Source: Streptomyces rimosus
GTDB lineage: Bacteria > Actinomycetota > Actinomycetes > Streptomycetales > Streptomycetaceae
Direction: 5' to 3'
Assembly: GCF_008704655.1 (NCBI RefSeq)
Contig: NZ_CP023688.1
Span: forward strand, 3,410,001-3,474,000
Length of the DNA stretch: 64,000 bases
Shown here: in pieces, positions 9,582 to 17,377 of the stretch
How the letters are laid out: the number at the start of each line of letters is the position of its first letter
Position numbering within the stretch: the first letter of the stretch is position 1
Program-made: the position numbers and the translations under genes
The notes under the pieces: model-generated
The model's database searches: none
The model's input: the letters and a program-made list of their open reading frames with translations, nothing else
Told to the model about the DNA's origin: nothing

Positions 9582-10334
9582 CTAATGCACCGGCAGGTGA
9601 TACGCGACCCGATGGCGGTCGGCGAGCGTGACGACGTCGGCGGTCTCCACCGGGCGGCCGCCCGCGAAGTACGTACGCGAGATGACCAGCACCGCGTGGC
9701 CCGGCACCCCGCCCAGCGCCATGGCCTCCTCGGCCAGGCCGGGGCGCGCTCCGACCTCCTCGACGACGTTGTCCACGATCACGTCGATGGCCGCCATCCG
9801 CTCGACCACGCCGCGCCCGGCCAGCGGCCCCTCCTCGGGCAGCATCACCGGGGTGCGCCCCGTCAGGTCCAGCGGCTCCCAGGAGGTCGAGAGCATGGAC
9901 GGCTCACCCTCCGCGCGGAAGAGATAGCGCGTGCGCATCACCCGGTCGCCCACCTGGATGCGCAGCCGGGACGCGACGGCCGGGCCGGCCTCCTCCCGCT
10001 CGCTGCTGGACTCCCAGGTGCCCTTCACCCGCTCGTCGGCCTGCTCCTGCCGGAAGGGCGTGGCGCCGACGCCGGTGCGGTAGCCGGCGCGGGCGATACG
10101 GCGTGGGACGGGCTGCTCGCGTACGTACGTCCCGGAGCCGGAGCGGCCCTCGACCAGGCCCTCGGCCATCAGGACCTTGCGGGCCTCCAAGGCGACGGTG
10201 TCGGAGACGCCGTACTCCTCACGGATGCGCGCCTGGGAGGGGAGGCGGGTGTGCGGGGGCAGCACACCTTCGACGATCTTCTGGCGCAGGTCGCCGGCGA
10301 CGCGGAGGTACGCGGGCTGCTCACCGAAAGGCAC
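9582..10334 (-). CDS. GntR-family (HutC/UTRA) transcriptional regulator
   Basis: 250 aa: N-terminal winged helix (about 5-72; YLRVAGDLRQKIVEG, LPSQARIREEYGVSDTVALEARKVL, GSGTYV) and a C-terminal UTRA effector domain (about 95-245) with the typical GDRVMRTRYLF strand. Such proteins repress transport or catabolic genes until a small ligand binds. ATG start with GGGAGGGG directly upstream. It is divergent from the PIG-L gene, and repeats AGTCGGTACGAC in the shared spacer are candidate operators. Ligand unknown. Confidence 0.9.
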   Translation of the reverse strand: MPFGEQPAYLRVAGDLRQKIVEGVLPPHTRLPSQARIREEYGVSDTVALEARKVLMAEGLVEGRSGSGTYVREQPVPRRIARAGYRTGVGATPFRQEQADERVKGTWESSSEREEAGPAVASRLRIQVGDRVMRTRYLFRAEGEPSMLSTSWEPLDLTGRTPVMLPEEGPLAGRGVVERMAAIDVIVDNVVEEVGARPGLAEEAMALGGVPGHAVLVISRTYFAGGRPVETADVVTLADRHRVAYHLPVH

Positions 10335-10519
10335 ATGCCCCTCCCAACAGCTTGACAGTCAGCAACAGCGTGGCAACCGCGCGTTGTTGACCGCAAGCCT
10401 GGGCCAGTAATTCACTCGAAGTGATGAAGCCCAGCTCAACCGATGTGCCGATCATGGAAGTTGGCCGCCTCACGACACGCGTTCCCGGCGGTCCGGCGCG
10501 GCCGTACGTTTCGTGCGAA

Positions 10520-10555
10520 AGTCGGTACGACATGTCGTCCGACAGTCGGTACGAC
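10520..10555. promoter_or_regulatory. Direct repeat AGTCGGTACGAC x2 in divergent promoter
   Basis: The 12-mer occurs at 10520-10531 and 10544-10555, a 24-bp period, just upstream of the PIG-L start in the spacer shared with the GntR gene. Its core GTCGGTACGAC is itself partly symmetric (GTCG/CGAC). Likely a regulator-binding pair; GntR is the nearest candidate but this is inference. Confidence 0.4.
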
Positions 10556-10604
10556 CCGCCCCGCGCGCCGATCGGCGCCCGAGCGGTACGGGAAGGAGCC
10601 CACC

Positions 10605-11384
10605 GTGCCCGACGCCCCCCGCACCGGCACCGAACGGCCCTCCACTCCTCCCCTCTCCCCCATGCCGGAGGACTGGCAGCGCGCCCTCGCCGTCGTCGCC
10701 CACCCCGACGACCTCGAATACGGCGCGGCCGCCGCCGTGGCCGAGTGGACGGCCGCCGGCCGCGAGGTCACCTACCTCCTGGTCACGCGCGGTGAGGCGG
10801 GGATCGACGGGCTCGGCCCCCAGGAGTGCGCCGCGGTCCGCGAGGCGGAGCAGCGGGCGAGCGCCGCCGTGGTCGGCGTACGGACGGTGGAGTTCCTGGA
10901 CGGGCACCAGGACGGCGTCATCGAGGCCGGGCTGCCGCTGCGGCGCGACCTGTCGGCCGCCATCCGCCGGCACCGCCCGGAACTGCTGATCACCCTCAAT
11001 CACCACGACACCTGGGGCGGGGTGGCCTGGAACACGCCCGACCACCGGGTGGTGGGCCGCGCCGCCCTGGACGCGGCGGGCGACGCGGGCAACCGCTGGA
11101 TCTTCCCGGACCTGATCGCCGAGCAGGGGCTCGACCCCTGGGACGGCGTCCGGTGGGTGGCGGTGGCCGGGTCCCCGTACCCCACCCACGCGAAGGAGGT
11201 CGGCGCCGGGATCGAGCGGGCCGTAGCCTCCCTGGCCGAGCACCGCGCGTACATCACCGGCCTGGAAGGCGCCGGCCAGGACCCGGCCGCCTACGCCCGC
11301 GGCTTCCTGGAGCCCATGCTGCGCGGGGCAGGCGACCAGTACCGCGGCACCCCCGCCACCCTCTTCCAGCTCTACCCCCGCTGA
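10605..11384 (+). CDS. PIG-L/LmbE-type zinc deacetylase
   Basis: 259-aa hydrolase removing an N-acetyl group from a sugar-type substrate. The zinc motif AHPDD occurs in VVAHPDDLEYG near residue 30, the second metal motif HHDTWGGVAWNTPDHRVVG in the middle. Family members include MshB-type enzymes and antibiotic-sugar deacetylases; which applies here is unclear. GTG start at 10605 with GGAAGGAG six bases upstream. The 3' end overlaps the convergent alpha/beta hydrolase gene by 13 bp. Confidence 0.88.
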   Translation: MPDAPRTGTERPSTPPLSPMPEDWQRALAVVAHPDDLEYGAAAAVAEWTAAGREVTYLLVTRGEAGIDGLGPQECAAVREAEQRASAAVVGVRTVEFLDGHQDGVIEAGLPLRRDLSAAIRRHRPELLITLNHHDTWGGVAWNTPDHRVVGRAALDAAGDAGNRWIFPDLIAEQGLDPWDGVRWVAVAGSPYPTHAKEVGAGIERAVASLAEHRAYITGLEGAGQDPAAYARGFLEPMLRGAGDQYRGTPATLFQLYPR

Positions 11385-12340
11385 GGCGGGACCCCCCACT
11401 CCCCCGCCCCCACACGCCGGACAAAGTCCGCCACCAAAGCAGCAACCTCCCGCGGCCGCTCCAACAACATCGCATGCGTGGCATCCACCCCCGCCACCTC
11501 GACCCACCTCTCGGTACGCGCCAACTCATCCAGATCCGCGTGCAACCCCTTCACGTAGGCCGCCATCAACTCATCCATCCACGGCATACCGGGCGTAGAA
11601 GGATTCGGCCGCAACGCGCGAACAATCAGCAACGGCTTCCGCACCCGCCGATACAACCCGAACAAATCAATCCCCGCCATAGCCTCCTGCATCCCAAGCC
11701 CCGCCACCCGCTCGGGCCGCAGATAAACCTCCCCCTCCGCATTCCGCACAGCTCCCCGCCGCCCTCCCGCCTCCAGCAACTCCCTCGAAACCCCCAACTC
11801 CTCCGCCATGACAGCGTTATAGGCCAATACACCCTCCAGCCCACCTCCCGGCAACGGCCGCCCCATGGCCGCATCGGCGAATGCCCGAACTTCCGCCAAC
11901 CGCCGCTCCACGTACCCCCTGTCCAACCCCACGTACTGCTCAGCCCGCCCCATCCCATGCCCATCCAAATTCACCGCACCAAGCGTCCCGTCCAGCCCCT
12001 CCAAGCAACAAGCCGCAACCATCCCACCCAACGAATGCCCCACCACCACAGCACCCGCAATCCCCAACTCCTCCAACACGGCCCCCACATCAGCAACCGC
12101 CCCCTCAAACGTCCAAGGCTCGTCCCCACCCCCCGACTTCCCATGCCCCCGCAAGTCCATAGCCACCACCCGATGCCCCTCGGCCAACAACGGCCCCACA
12201 AGCTCCCAGTCCACCAAGTTCCGCCCGGCCCCATGCAGAAGCAACAGGGCCGGCCCGTTCCCGCCGTGGTCCCGCACGGCGATCTCCACACCGTCCGGCG
12301 CGACAACCCGAATGTCCTCAATGTCATGCGCAGCAGTCAT
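11372..12340 (-). CDS. Alpha/beta hydrolase
   Basis: 322-aa serine hydrolase. Oxyanion motif HGAG (ALLLLHGAGRNLVDW), nucleophile elbow GHSLGG and a C-terminal catalytic His in GVDATHAMLLERP. Substrate unknown. Codon use is unlike the neighbours: many TTG, CAT, GGG and GTT codons with G rather than C at third positions, which may reflect transfer or weak selection. TAGCGT lies 6 nt before the ATG (12347-12352), a leaderless pattern. Overlaps the PIG-L gene tail to tail by 13 bp. Confidence 0.87.
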   Translation of the reverse strand: MTAAHDIEDIRVVAPDGVEIAVRDHGGNGPALLLLHGAGRNLVDWELVGPLLAEGHRVVAMDLRGHGKSGGGDEPWTFEGAVADVGAVLEELGIAGAVVVGHSLGGMVAACCLEGLDGTLGAVNLDGHGMGRAEQYVGLDRGYVERRLAEVRAFADAAMGRPLPGGGLEGVLAYNAVMAEELGVSRELLEAGGRRGAVRNAEGEVYLRPERVAGLGMQEAMAGIDLFGLYRRVRKPLLIVRALRPNPSTPGMPWMDELMAAYVKGLHADLDELARTERWVEVAGVDATHAMLLERPREVAALVADFVRRVGAGEWGVPPQRG

Positions 12341-12469
12341 GCCTTCACGCTAGGCCGCCGAAATCACCCCAAGATCATCCGCAAGAACGTAGATTTCCCT
12401 GGCCGGCGCGGCCCATAATGGACTTACGCCACTCGGCGAACGGCCCTCACTCAGTGGAACAACACGCAG

Positions 12470-12979
12470 ATGTTCGGCATCGAGAACTACAGCCCACGCT
12501 GGCTGAACGGCATCGCCGGCATCCGCGCAACGCACGCACAACGCCTGCGGACGCTCATCGGCCGCCCGCTGACGCGCCTGTGGCTCGTCTGGGACACCCA
12601 GGACGACGAGTGGTTCAGCGACTGCCCCGTACTTCTCGACTTCGACGGCGAGCAGGTCGAGATCAACCACTACAAGTTCCACGACCTGTCGATCACCTGG
12701 AACTCCGTGGACCCCCGAGTTCCTCTGCAGTGGCCGGCCTTCCCTACACAATGGCGTCACGACGCGGCCCCACAGACGACCGTCCTCCTCGGACAGCCCC
12801 TCCAGGACATCCAGCTCCTGGACTGGCAAGGCGCCGACATGGCCCAGGGAATGGTCGCCGTCAGCTTCCTCTTCCCGTCCGGCCGCATAACGATCTACAA
12901 CGCCCTGGACGAAAACGGGCTGACCTTCGCCGAGCCGGGGCCCGAGTATCGGCGCCACACACTCGCAGCGAGCGCATGA
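12470..12979 (+). CDS. Hypothetical protein (169 aa)
   Basis: Not recognised. The protein is Trp- and Asp-rich (RLWLVWDTQDDEWFSDCPVLL, LLDFDGEQVEINHYKFHDLSITWNSVDPR), soluble, with no signal peptide or membrane helix. The alternating hydrophobic pattern suggests a beta-rich fold. Codon use is biased in this frame and no longer frame competes, supporting a real gene. No good ribosome binding site; a CATAATGG box about 45 bp upstream could be the promoter. Lies in the accessory stretch before the Uma2 and IS region. Confidence 0.65.
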   Translation: MFGIENYSPRWLNGIAGIRATHAQRLRTLIGRPLTRLWLVWDTQDDEWFSDCPVLLDFDGEQVEINHYKFHDLSITWNSVDPRVPLQWPAFPTQWRHDAAPQTTVLLGQPLQDIQLLDWQGADMAQGMVAVSFLFPSGRITIYNALDENGLTFAEPGPEYRRHTLAASA

Positions 12980-13019
12980 GCGACCGGGGCCAGGCCTTGC
13001 CGCCCCCTACGGTTGAGTC

Positions 13020-13604
13020 ATGACCGCACGACCCAACCGGATACGCCCGCCGCGCGCGGAAGGCTGGGTCGCGGAGGACCTGGACCGTCTCCCCGAGGCA
13101 CCGAGCCACTCAGAGCTCATCGACGGGACGCTCGTTTTCAGGCTCCCGCCCCAGCGGGCTTGGCACAGCCGTCTCGTCACCGCCCTGACCACCGCGCTCA
13201 TGGCGCAAGCGCCGGCCGGCTTCGAGGTCGAGCGGGAGATGACGATCCGGCTCGACGACCGCAACCGCCCCGAGCCGGATCTCCTCCTGACAACTCTTCC
13301 CTACGACCCGGACCGTACGTACTACTCACCAGACGCCGTGCACCTCGCCGTCGAGGTCGTCTCCCCCGAGTCGGCCCACCGTGACCGTACGGTGAAGCTC
13401 CGCAAATACGCCGAGGCCGGCATCCCGCACTACTGGTGCGTCGAGGACGAAGACGGTTCACCCGTCGTCCACACCTACGAGCTCGACCAGCCGACCCGCA
13501 CTTACGCCCCCGCTGGCATCTTCCGAGGCTCGCTCCGGCGCCCCGTACCCTTCCCGATCAGCCTCGACCTGGACAGTCTCGTCCCGGCTCGGCGCCGCGG
13601 CTGA
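13020..13604 (+). CDS. Uma2-family (DUF820) putative restriction endonuclease-fold protein
   Basis: 194 aa with the PD-(D/E)xK-like arrangement of Uma2 proteins: E in YELIDGTL-like HSELIDGTL, EPDLLL, then VEVVSPES...D...KLRKYAEAGIPHYWCVE. These abundant proteins of Streptomyces and cyanobacteria have no firm function. TACGGT lies 6 nt before the ATG (13008-13013), fitting a leaderless start. The IS1182-like element sits in the terminator hairpin just downstream, beginning 27 bp after the stop. Confidence 0.88.
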   Translation: MTARPNRIRPPRAEGWVAEDLDRLPEAPSHSELIDGTLVFRLPPQRAWHSRLVTALTTALMAQAPAGFEVEREMTIRLDDRNRPEPDLLLTTLPYDPDRTYYSPDAVHLAVEVVSPESAHRDRTVKLRKYAEAGIPHYWCVEDEDGSPVVHTYELDQPTRTYAPAGIFRGSLRRPVPFPISLDLDSLVPARRRG

Positions 13605-13631
13605 AAAGCACGCCAAGGGGCCGGCCCCGAA

Positions 13632-15422
13632 GGGACGCTGTTGGTTTATTCGGTCCCTGCTTGTGCCCCGTCGAGCGTCATCTCGGCGGGGCACAGTGCT
13701 GCGAAGTGGCTGGTGCGGGTGCGGGCTCGGGGTGTGCCGGTGAGGTGGGCGTCGATGCGGGCAAGGTTGATCGCGGCTCCGGTGAGCTGGTGCTGGAGGC
13801 TGGTCTTTGTCAGGCCCCGGTAGCGGGATCTGCGCAGGCCGCAGCGCCCGACTGCTTGGGAGATGCTGCCCTCGACCCCGGCACGGATCTTGTAACGGTC
13901 CTTCCAGGCATCGGTTTGCTGCTCGGCGCGGCTGTGTCGGATAATCTCGTGTTCCTCCCGGTGACGCAGCATGATCTCCCGGCGCTGGCCGGTAGCCGAG
14001 CCCACGCACTCGTGCCGGTGGGGACAGGGGCGACACTCGCTGTGGCGGAACCGCACGCGGATGACCGCGAGGCCCTTGGAGTCCGTGCGCGGATACCACT
14101 GGGTCGTGGTGACGCCGCCGGGGCAGGCCACCTGCTGCTGGTCCCAGTCGACGGTGAATGCGTCCAGGCCGTAGGGGCCCGCGGACTGGGCGGACGTGTT
14201 GGCAGCCATGGGCCCGTGCAGCGCGACGCCATGCTCGGTGCGGGCGGCCAGGACTTGAGTGGCGGTGGGATAACCGGCATCGACCCAGTGTTCGCCGGGC
14301 AGGCAGTCGCGGTCGGCGAGGCCCGCGTGGATCGACTGGCTCATCACGCTGTCCGAGACGGTGGCGACGGTGGTGGCCACGTTCGTGATCAGGTTCGGGG
14401 CGTCCGCCTCGCAGATCTCGGTGAGATGGACCTTGTAGCCGTCCCACATGATGTCCCGCTTCACGCTGCCACGGGCCTCGCGGTCATACGGGGTGACCAG
14501 GCGCATCATGCCCGGCGGACGGTCTTTTGGGTCCCGCCTGGCCACCTCGCCCTCCACCATGTGGAAGTGCTGGACCCAGACCTGCCGCAGGATCTCCACC
14601 TCATCGAGTGCGCGAAGCCGGTGCGGTGCAACGGTGGCGAAGACCTCCTCCAGCAGCCGCATCCCGTCCCTGCCGATCCGCAGGCCCACCTCGTCCCGCC
14701 TGGCACGGCCCTTGGGGAACCGGGACTCCTCGGCCCGGGTCGCGTAGTGCCGGAACCAGTCCGGCTCGGCGGCTTCGGCCAGCCAGCCGGGGGCAGCCTG
14801 GGCCAGTGCGTTCAGAGCCGATCGCAGCGTCTCCGCGACCAGCTCCAGCCAGTTCAGCTGCCGTGCCGAGGACAAGATGTGCGTGGAGTCGGTGCGGGCC
14901 CGGCCCGCGCTCTTGAGCAGCCCCTTCTCGCGGGCTGCCACCAGCACACCGTCCATGACCCGGCGCCCTCCATCGGCCCCGGCCAGCCGGTCCCTGAACT
15001 CCGACAGCACCGAGAAGTCGAAGCCGGGATCGCCCAGTTCCAGCCCGAGGGCGTACTTGAAGTCGATCCGCGCCCGCACCGCTTCCGCGGCCTGGCGGTC
15101 GGTCAGCCCGTCCACGAACTGGAGCACCGACACCAGCGCCAGACCGGCCGGAGACCAGGCAGGCCGGCCTCGTGAGGCGAACAGATCCGCGAAGTCCTCG
15201 TCCCGGAACATCGGCCCCAGCTCGTCCCGGACCCGGATCGCCAGGCTTCCCTTCGCAAACGCCGCCCGGGCCACCCGCACCGTCTCCGCCGGAATCTCCC
15301 CCGGCCCACTCGGACGCATCGACATCGACACCCACCCCACACAACAACGTCGGTCTCCACGACCACAACCGGATCGTGGAGACCGACGTCACGCGAGGGA
15401 CCGAATAAACCAACAGCGTCCC
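13632..15422. mobile_element. IS1182-like insertion sequence (complete)
   Basis: 1791 bp bounded by perfect 27-bp inverted repeats, left 13632-13658 and right 15396-15422, beginning GGGACGCTGTTGGTTTATTC at the left end. GAA is present on both outer sides (13629-13631 and 15423-15425), a probable 3-bp target duplication. One intact transposase gene fills it, with its TAA stop inside the left repeat. Intact ends, intact frame and identical repeats suggest recent insertion and possible activity. Confidence 0.92.
13646..15325 (-). CDS. IS1182-family DDE transposase
   Basis: About 559-aa transposase. N-terminal DUF772-type domain (LADRDELGPMFRDEDFADLFASRGRP-like region, SPAGLALVSVLQFVDGLTDRQAAEAVR); catalytic positions probably D in ARTDSTHI, D in HWVDAGYPT and E in AGVEGSISQAV; Cys-rich CRPCPHRHEC insert near residue 425. 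The start is taken as the ATG at 15325 (MSMRPSGPG), with a GTG at 15340 as alternative; no clear ribosome binding site. No frameshift or stop, so likely functional. Confidence 0.92.
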   Translation of the reverse strand: MSMRPSGPGEIPAETVRVARAAFAKGSLAIRVRDELGPMFRDEDFADLFASRGRPAWSPAGLALVSVLQFVDGLTDRQAAEAVRARIDFKYALGLELGDPGFDFSVLSEFRDRLAGADGGRRVMDGVLVAAREKGLLKSAGRARTDSTHILSSARQLNWLELVAETLRSALNALAQAAPGWLAEAAEPDWFRHYATRAEESRFPKGRARRDEVGLRIGRDGMRLLEEVFATVAPHRLRALDEVEILRQVWVQHFHMVEGEVARRDPKDRPPGMMRLVTPYDREARGSVKRDIMWDGYKVHLTEICEADAPNLITNVATTVATVSDSVMSQSIHAGLADRDCLPGEHWVDAGYPTATQVLAARTEHGVALHGPMAANTSAQSAGPYGLDAFTVDWDQQQVACPGGVTTTQWYPRTDSKGLAVIRVRFRHSECRPCPHRHECVGSATGQRREIMLRHREEHEIIRHSRAEQQTDAWKDRYKIRAGVEGSISQAVGRCGLRRSRYRGLTKTSLQHQLTGAAINLARIDAHLTGTPRARTRTSHFAALCPAEMTLDGAQAGTE

Positions 15423-15468
15423 GAAGGAACCGGCCCCTTGCAGGCTTGGAAGACACTGACGTGTCCGG

Positions 15469-15486
15469 TCAGACGTTGAACCGGAA
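15469..15486 (-). repeat. Vestigial copy of the ychF 3' end
   Basis: Read on the minus strand this gives TTCCGGTTCAACGTCTGA (F-R-F-N-V-stop). The true ychF end at 16289-16306 reads TTCCGCTTCAACGTGTGA: 16 of 18 match and both differences are synonymous. The two copies are in the same orientation and enclose the toxin-antitoxin pair. Similarity stops abruptly beyond this stretch. Confidence 0.6.
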
Positions 15487-15535
15487 TGTCCGCCACAACG
15501 CTGCGGCCTGCGGACATGCACCTTTCCGAGGCCAC

Positions 15536-15557
15536 ATCCAGCACCGATCCAGCACGG
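15536..15557. repeat. Direct repeat B, left copy, flanking toxin-antitoxin pair
   Basis: Begins ATCCAGCACCGATCCAGC; a second copy at 16179-16200 matches 21 of 22 bases in the same orientation. The pair encloses only the antitoxin-toxin operon. Each copy contains ATCCAGC twice. Confidence 0.7.
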
Positions 15558-15592
15558 AGGCGGTATACCCAGCACCTACGAGAGCCCAGCCA

Positions 15593-15628
15593 TTGTGTAC
15601 ACATGAGACACTTGGTACCCTTGAGCGC
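15593..15628 (+). promoter_or_regulatory. Leaderless promoter with TGTGTACACA operator
   Basis: -35 TTGTGT (15593-15598), 17-bp spacer, -10 TACCCT (15616-15621), then 7 nt to the antitoxin ATG, so the transcript should start at or near the ATG. The perfect palindrome TGTGTACACA (15594-15603) covers the -35. E. coli YefM recognises TGTACA-core palindromes, so autorepression by the antitoxin/toxin complex is likely. Confidence 0.7.
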
Positions 15629-15898
15629 ATGACGCAGCCACTGCCCATAGAGTCCATCCGCGATGTCCGGGCGCATCTGGCCGAGGTCGTTGAGCGAGCC
15701 GACCGGGACGACGTACCCACCGTGATCACCCGACGCGGCAAGCAGGTCGCCGCCGTCGTCTCCATCGAGACGCTGCGCAAGTACCAGGAGTGGGAAGAGC
15801 GCGAGATCAACCGGATCATCGATGAGCGCATGGCCAACCCTGCACCCGGCATCCCGCTCGAGGACATCATGAGGGAGACGCTGGCACGCAGTGAGTGA
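15629..15898 (+). CDS. Phd/YefM-family antitoxin
   Basis: 89-aa antitoxin. The N-terminal Phd/YefM DNA-binding fold is seen in ESIRDVRAHLAEVVERADRD, VPTVITRRGKQVAAVVS and IETLRKYQEWEE; the C-terminal part (ERMANPAPGIPLEDIMRETLARSE) is the expected toxin-neutralising tail. The start is fixed by the leaderless promoter; the frame stays open upstream but lacks signals. It overlaps the toxin by 8 bp, standard for coupled toxin-antitoxin genes. Probably neutralises the adjacent RelE-type toxin and represses its own promoter. Confidence 0.9.
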   Translation: MTQPLPIESIRDVRAHLAEVVERADRDDVPTVITRRGKQVAAVVSIETLRKYQEWEEREINRIIDERMANPAPGIPLEDIMRETLARSE

Positions 15899-16154
15899 GT
15901 ACCGCACCGTCTTCCGCCCCGAGGCTCAGACCGAACTCCGCAAGGTCCCGCGAGACATGGCTCTCCGCATTCTGGCGAAGCTGACCGAGTTGGAGACCGA
16001 CCCGCTGGGGTTCAACACCACCGCCCTCGTCTCCCAGCCCGACCGCCGACGCCTACGAGTGGGTGACTACCGCCTGATCTACACGATCGACAACGGCGAG
16101 CTGGTGGTGTGGGTGGTACACGTCGGGCATCGCTCCACCGTCTACGACGCCTGA
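15891..16154 (+). CDS. RelE/ParE-family toxin
   Basis: 87 aa, typical RelE size. The sequence EYRTVFRPEAQTELRKVPRD, then RRLRVGDYRLIYTIDNGELVVWVVHVGHRSTVYD, matches the RelE fold with its basic core and C-terminal HRSTVYD. Most such proteins cleave mRNA on the ribosome; ParE-type gyrase inhibition cannot be excluded, but partnering with a Phd/YefM antitoxin favours RelE/YoeB-like action. GTG start inside the antitoxin end. Confidence 0.9.
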   Translation: MSEYRTVFRPEAQTELRKVPRDMALRILAKLTELETDPLGFNTTALVSQPDRRRLRVGDYRLIYTIDNGELVVWVVHVGHRSTVYDA

Positions 16155-16178
16155 GTGTTTCTCACGTCAGGTCAGAAT

Positions 16179-16200
16179 ATCCAGCACCGATCCAGCGCGG
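16179..16200. repeat. Direct repeat B, right copy
   Basis: Partner of 15536-15557 (21 of 22 identical). It starts 25 bp after the toxin stop and just before the ychF terminator. Confidence 0.7.
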
Positions 16201-16208
16201 GATCGACG

Positions 16209-16240
16209 AAAGGGCCGGGCCCTCAAGAGCCCGACCCCTT
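16209..16240. terminator. Terminator between the toxin and ychF
   Basis: Near-perfect 12-bp GC stem (AAAGGGCCGGGC pairing with GCCCGACCCCTT, one mismatch and one G-U) around a short loop, downstream of ychF on the minus strand and of the toxin gene on the plus strand; likely works in both directions. Confidence 0.6.
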
Positions 16241-16288
16241 CTGACCAGCAGGTCTGCCGGGTCAGCGACGTGGTGTTATTTCATCCGC

Positions 16289-17377
16289 TCACACGTTGAA
16301 GCGGAACTCCACGACATCCCCATCCTGCATCACATAATCCTTGCCCTCCATACGCGCCTTCCCAGCAGCCCGAGCCTCCGCCACCGACCCCGTCTCCACC
16401 AGGTCATCAAACGAAATGACCTCAGCCTTGATGAACCCCTTCTGGAAGTCGGTGTGAATAACACCAGCCGCCTCAGGAGCCGTAGCCCCCTTCTTGATGG
16501 TCCAAGCGCGGGTTTCCTTGGGGCCGGCCGTCAGGTAGGTCTGGAGGCCGAGGGTGTTGAAGCCTACGTGGGCGAGGGTGGCGAGGCCGGGTTCTTCCTG
16601 GCCTACGGACTGGAGGAGTTCGAGGGCCTCTTCCTCGTCGAGTTCGGCGAGGTCGGCTTCAAGTTTGGCGTTCAGGAAGATGGCTTCGGCGGGGGCCACC
16701 AGGGCGCGCTGTTCGTTCTTGAAGTCCTCGTCGGTCAGCTCGTCCTCGTCGACGTTGAAGACGTAGAGGAAGGGCTTGGTGGTGAGGAGGTGGAGGTCGT
16801 GGAGGAGCTCGGAGTTCTCGGCGCCCTGGACGATGCCGGCGGAGAAGAGGGTGCGGCCCTCCTCCAGGATGGCCTTGGCCTCCTCGACGGCCTTGACCTT
16901 CGGGGCCACGTCCTTCTTGATGCGCGACTCCTTCTGGAGGCGCGGCAGGACCTTCTCGATGGTCTGGAGGTCGGCGAGGATCAGCTCGGTGTTGATGGTC
17001 TCGATGTCGTCCTTCGGCGAGACCTTGCCGTCGACGTGGACGACGTTCTCGTCCTTGAAGGCGCGGATGACCTGGCAGATCGCGTCGGACTCGCGGATGT
17101 TCGCCAGGAACTTGTTGCCCAGGCCCTCGCCCTCGGAGGCGCCGCGGACGATGCCGGCGATGTCGACGAAGTCGACGGTGGCCGGGAGGATCTTCTGGGA
17201 GTCGAAGATCTCGGCCAGCTTGGCCAGGCGCGGGTCGGGGACGCCGACGACGCCGACGTTGGGCTCGATGGTGGCGAACGGGTAGTTGGCCGCCAGCACG
17301 TCGTTCTTGGTCAGGGCGTTGAACATGGTCGACTTGCCGACATTCGGCAGACCGACGATTCCGATCGTGAGCGACAC
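16289..17377 (-). CDS. ychF: YchF/OLA1-type redox-regulated ATPase
   Basis: 362 aa, exactly the family length. P-loop GLPNVGKST at residues 8-16, switch motif DIAGIVRGASEGEGLG, FNVDE in place of NKxD (the change that makes YchF prefer ATP over GTP), coiled-coil middle and C-terminal TGS domain ending VVEFRFNV. It binds ribosomes and modulates oxidative-stress responses in E. coli. GTG start at 17377 (SLTIGIVG) with GGGAAG upstream; the longer open frame is not used. Codon use in the last 70 or so codons is less GC-biased. A vestige of its 3' end lies 820 bp beyond its stop. Confidence 0.96.
   Translation of the reverse strand: MSLTIGIVGLPNVGKSTMFNALTKNDVLAANYPFATIEPNVGVVGVPDPRLAKLAEIFDSQKILPATVDFVDIAGIVRGASEGEGLGNKFLANIRESDAICQVIRAFKDENVVHVDGKVSPKDDIETINTELILADLQTIEKVLPRLQKESRIKKDVAPKVKAVEEAKAILEEGRTLFSAGIVQGAENSELLHDLHLLTTKPFLYVFNVDEDELTDEDFKNEQRALVAPAEAIFLNAKLEADLAELDEEEALELLQSVGQEEPGLATLAHVGFNTLGLQTYLTAGPKETRAWTIKKGATAPEAAGVIHTDFQKGFIKAEVISFDDLVETGSVAEARAAGKARMEGKDYVMQDGDVVEFRFNV

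Larger units (their letters stand above)
13614..15440. terminator. Terminator hairpin split by the IS element
   Basis: The left arm CAAGGGGCCGG (13614-13624) and right arm CCGGCCCCTTG (15430-15440) are perfectly complementary but now lie 1.8 kb apart on either side of the IS. Removing the IS and one GAA copy restores a compact hairpin just after the Uma2 stop. Only the outer few bases at each end belong to the terminator. Confidence 0.6.
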
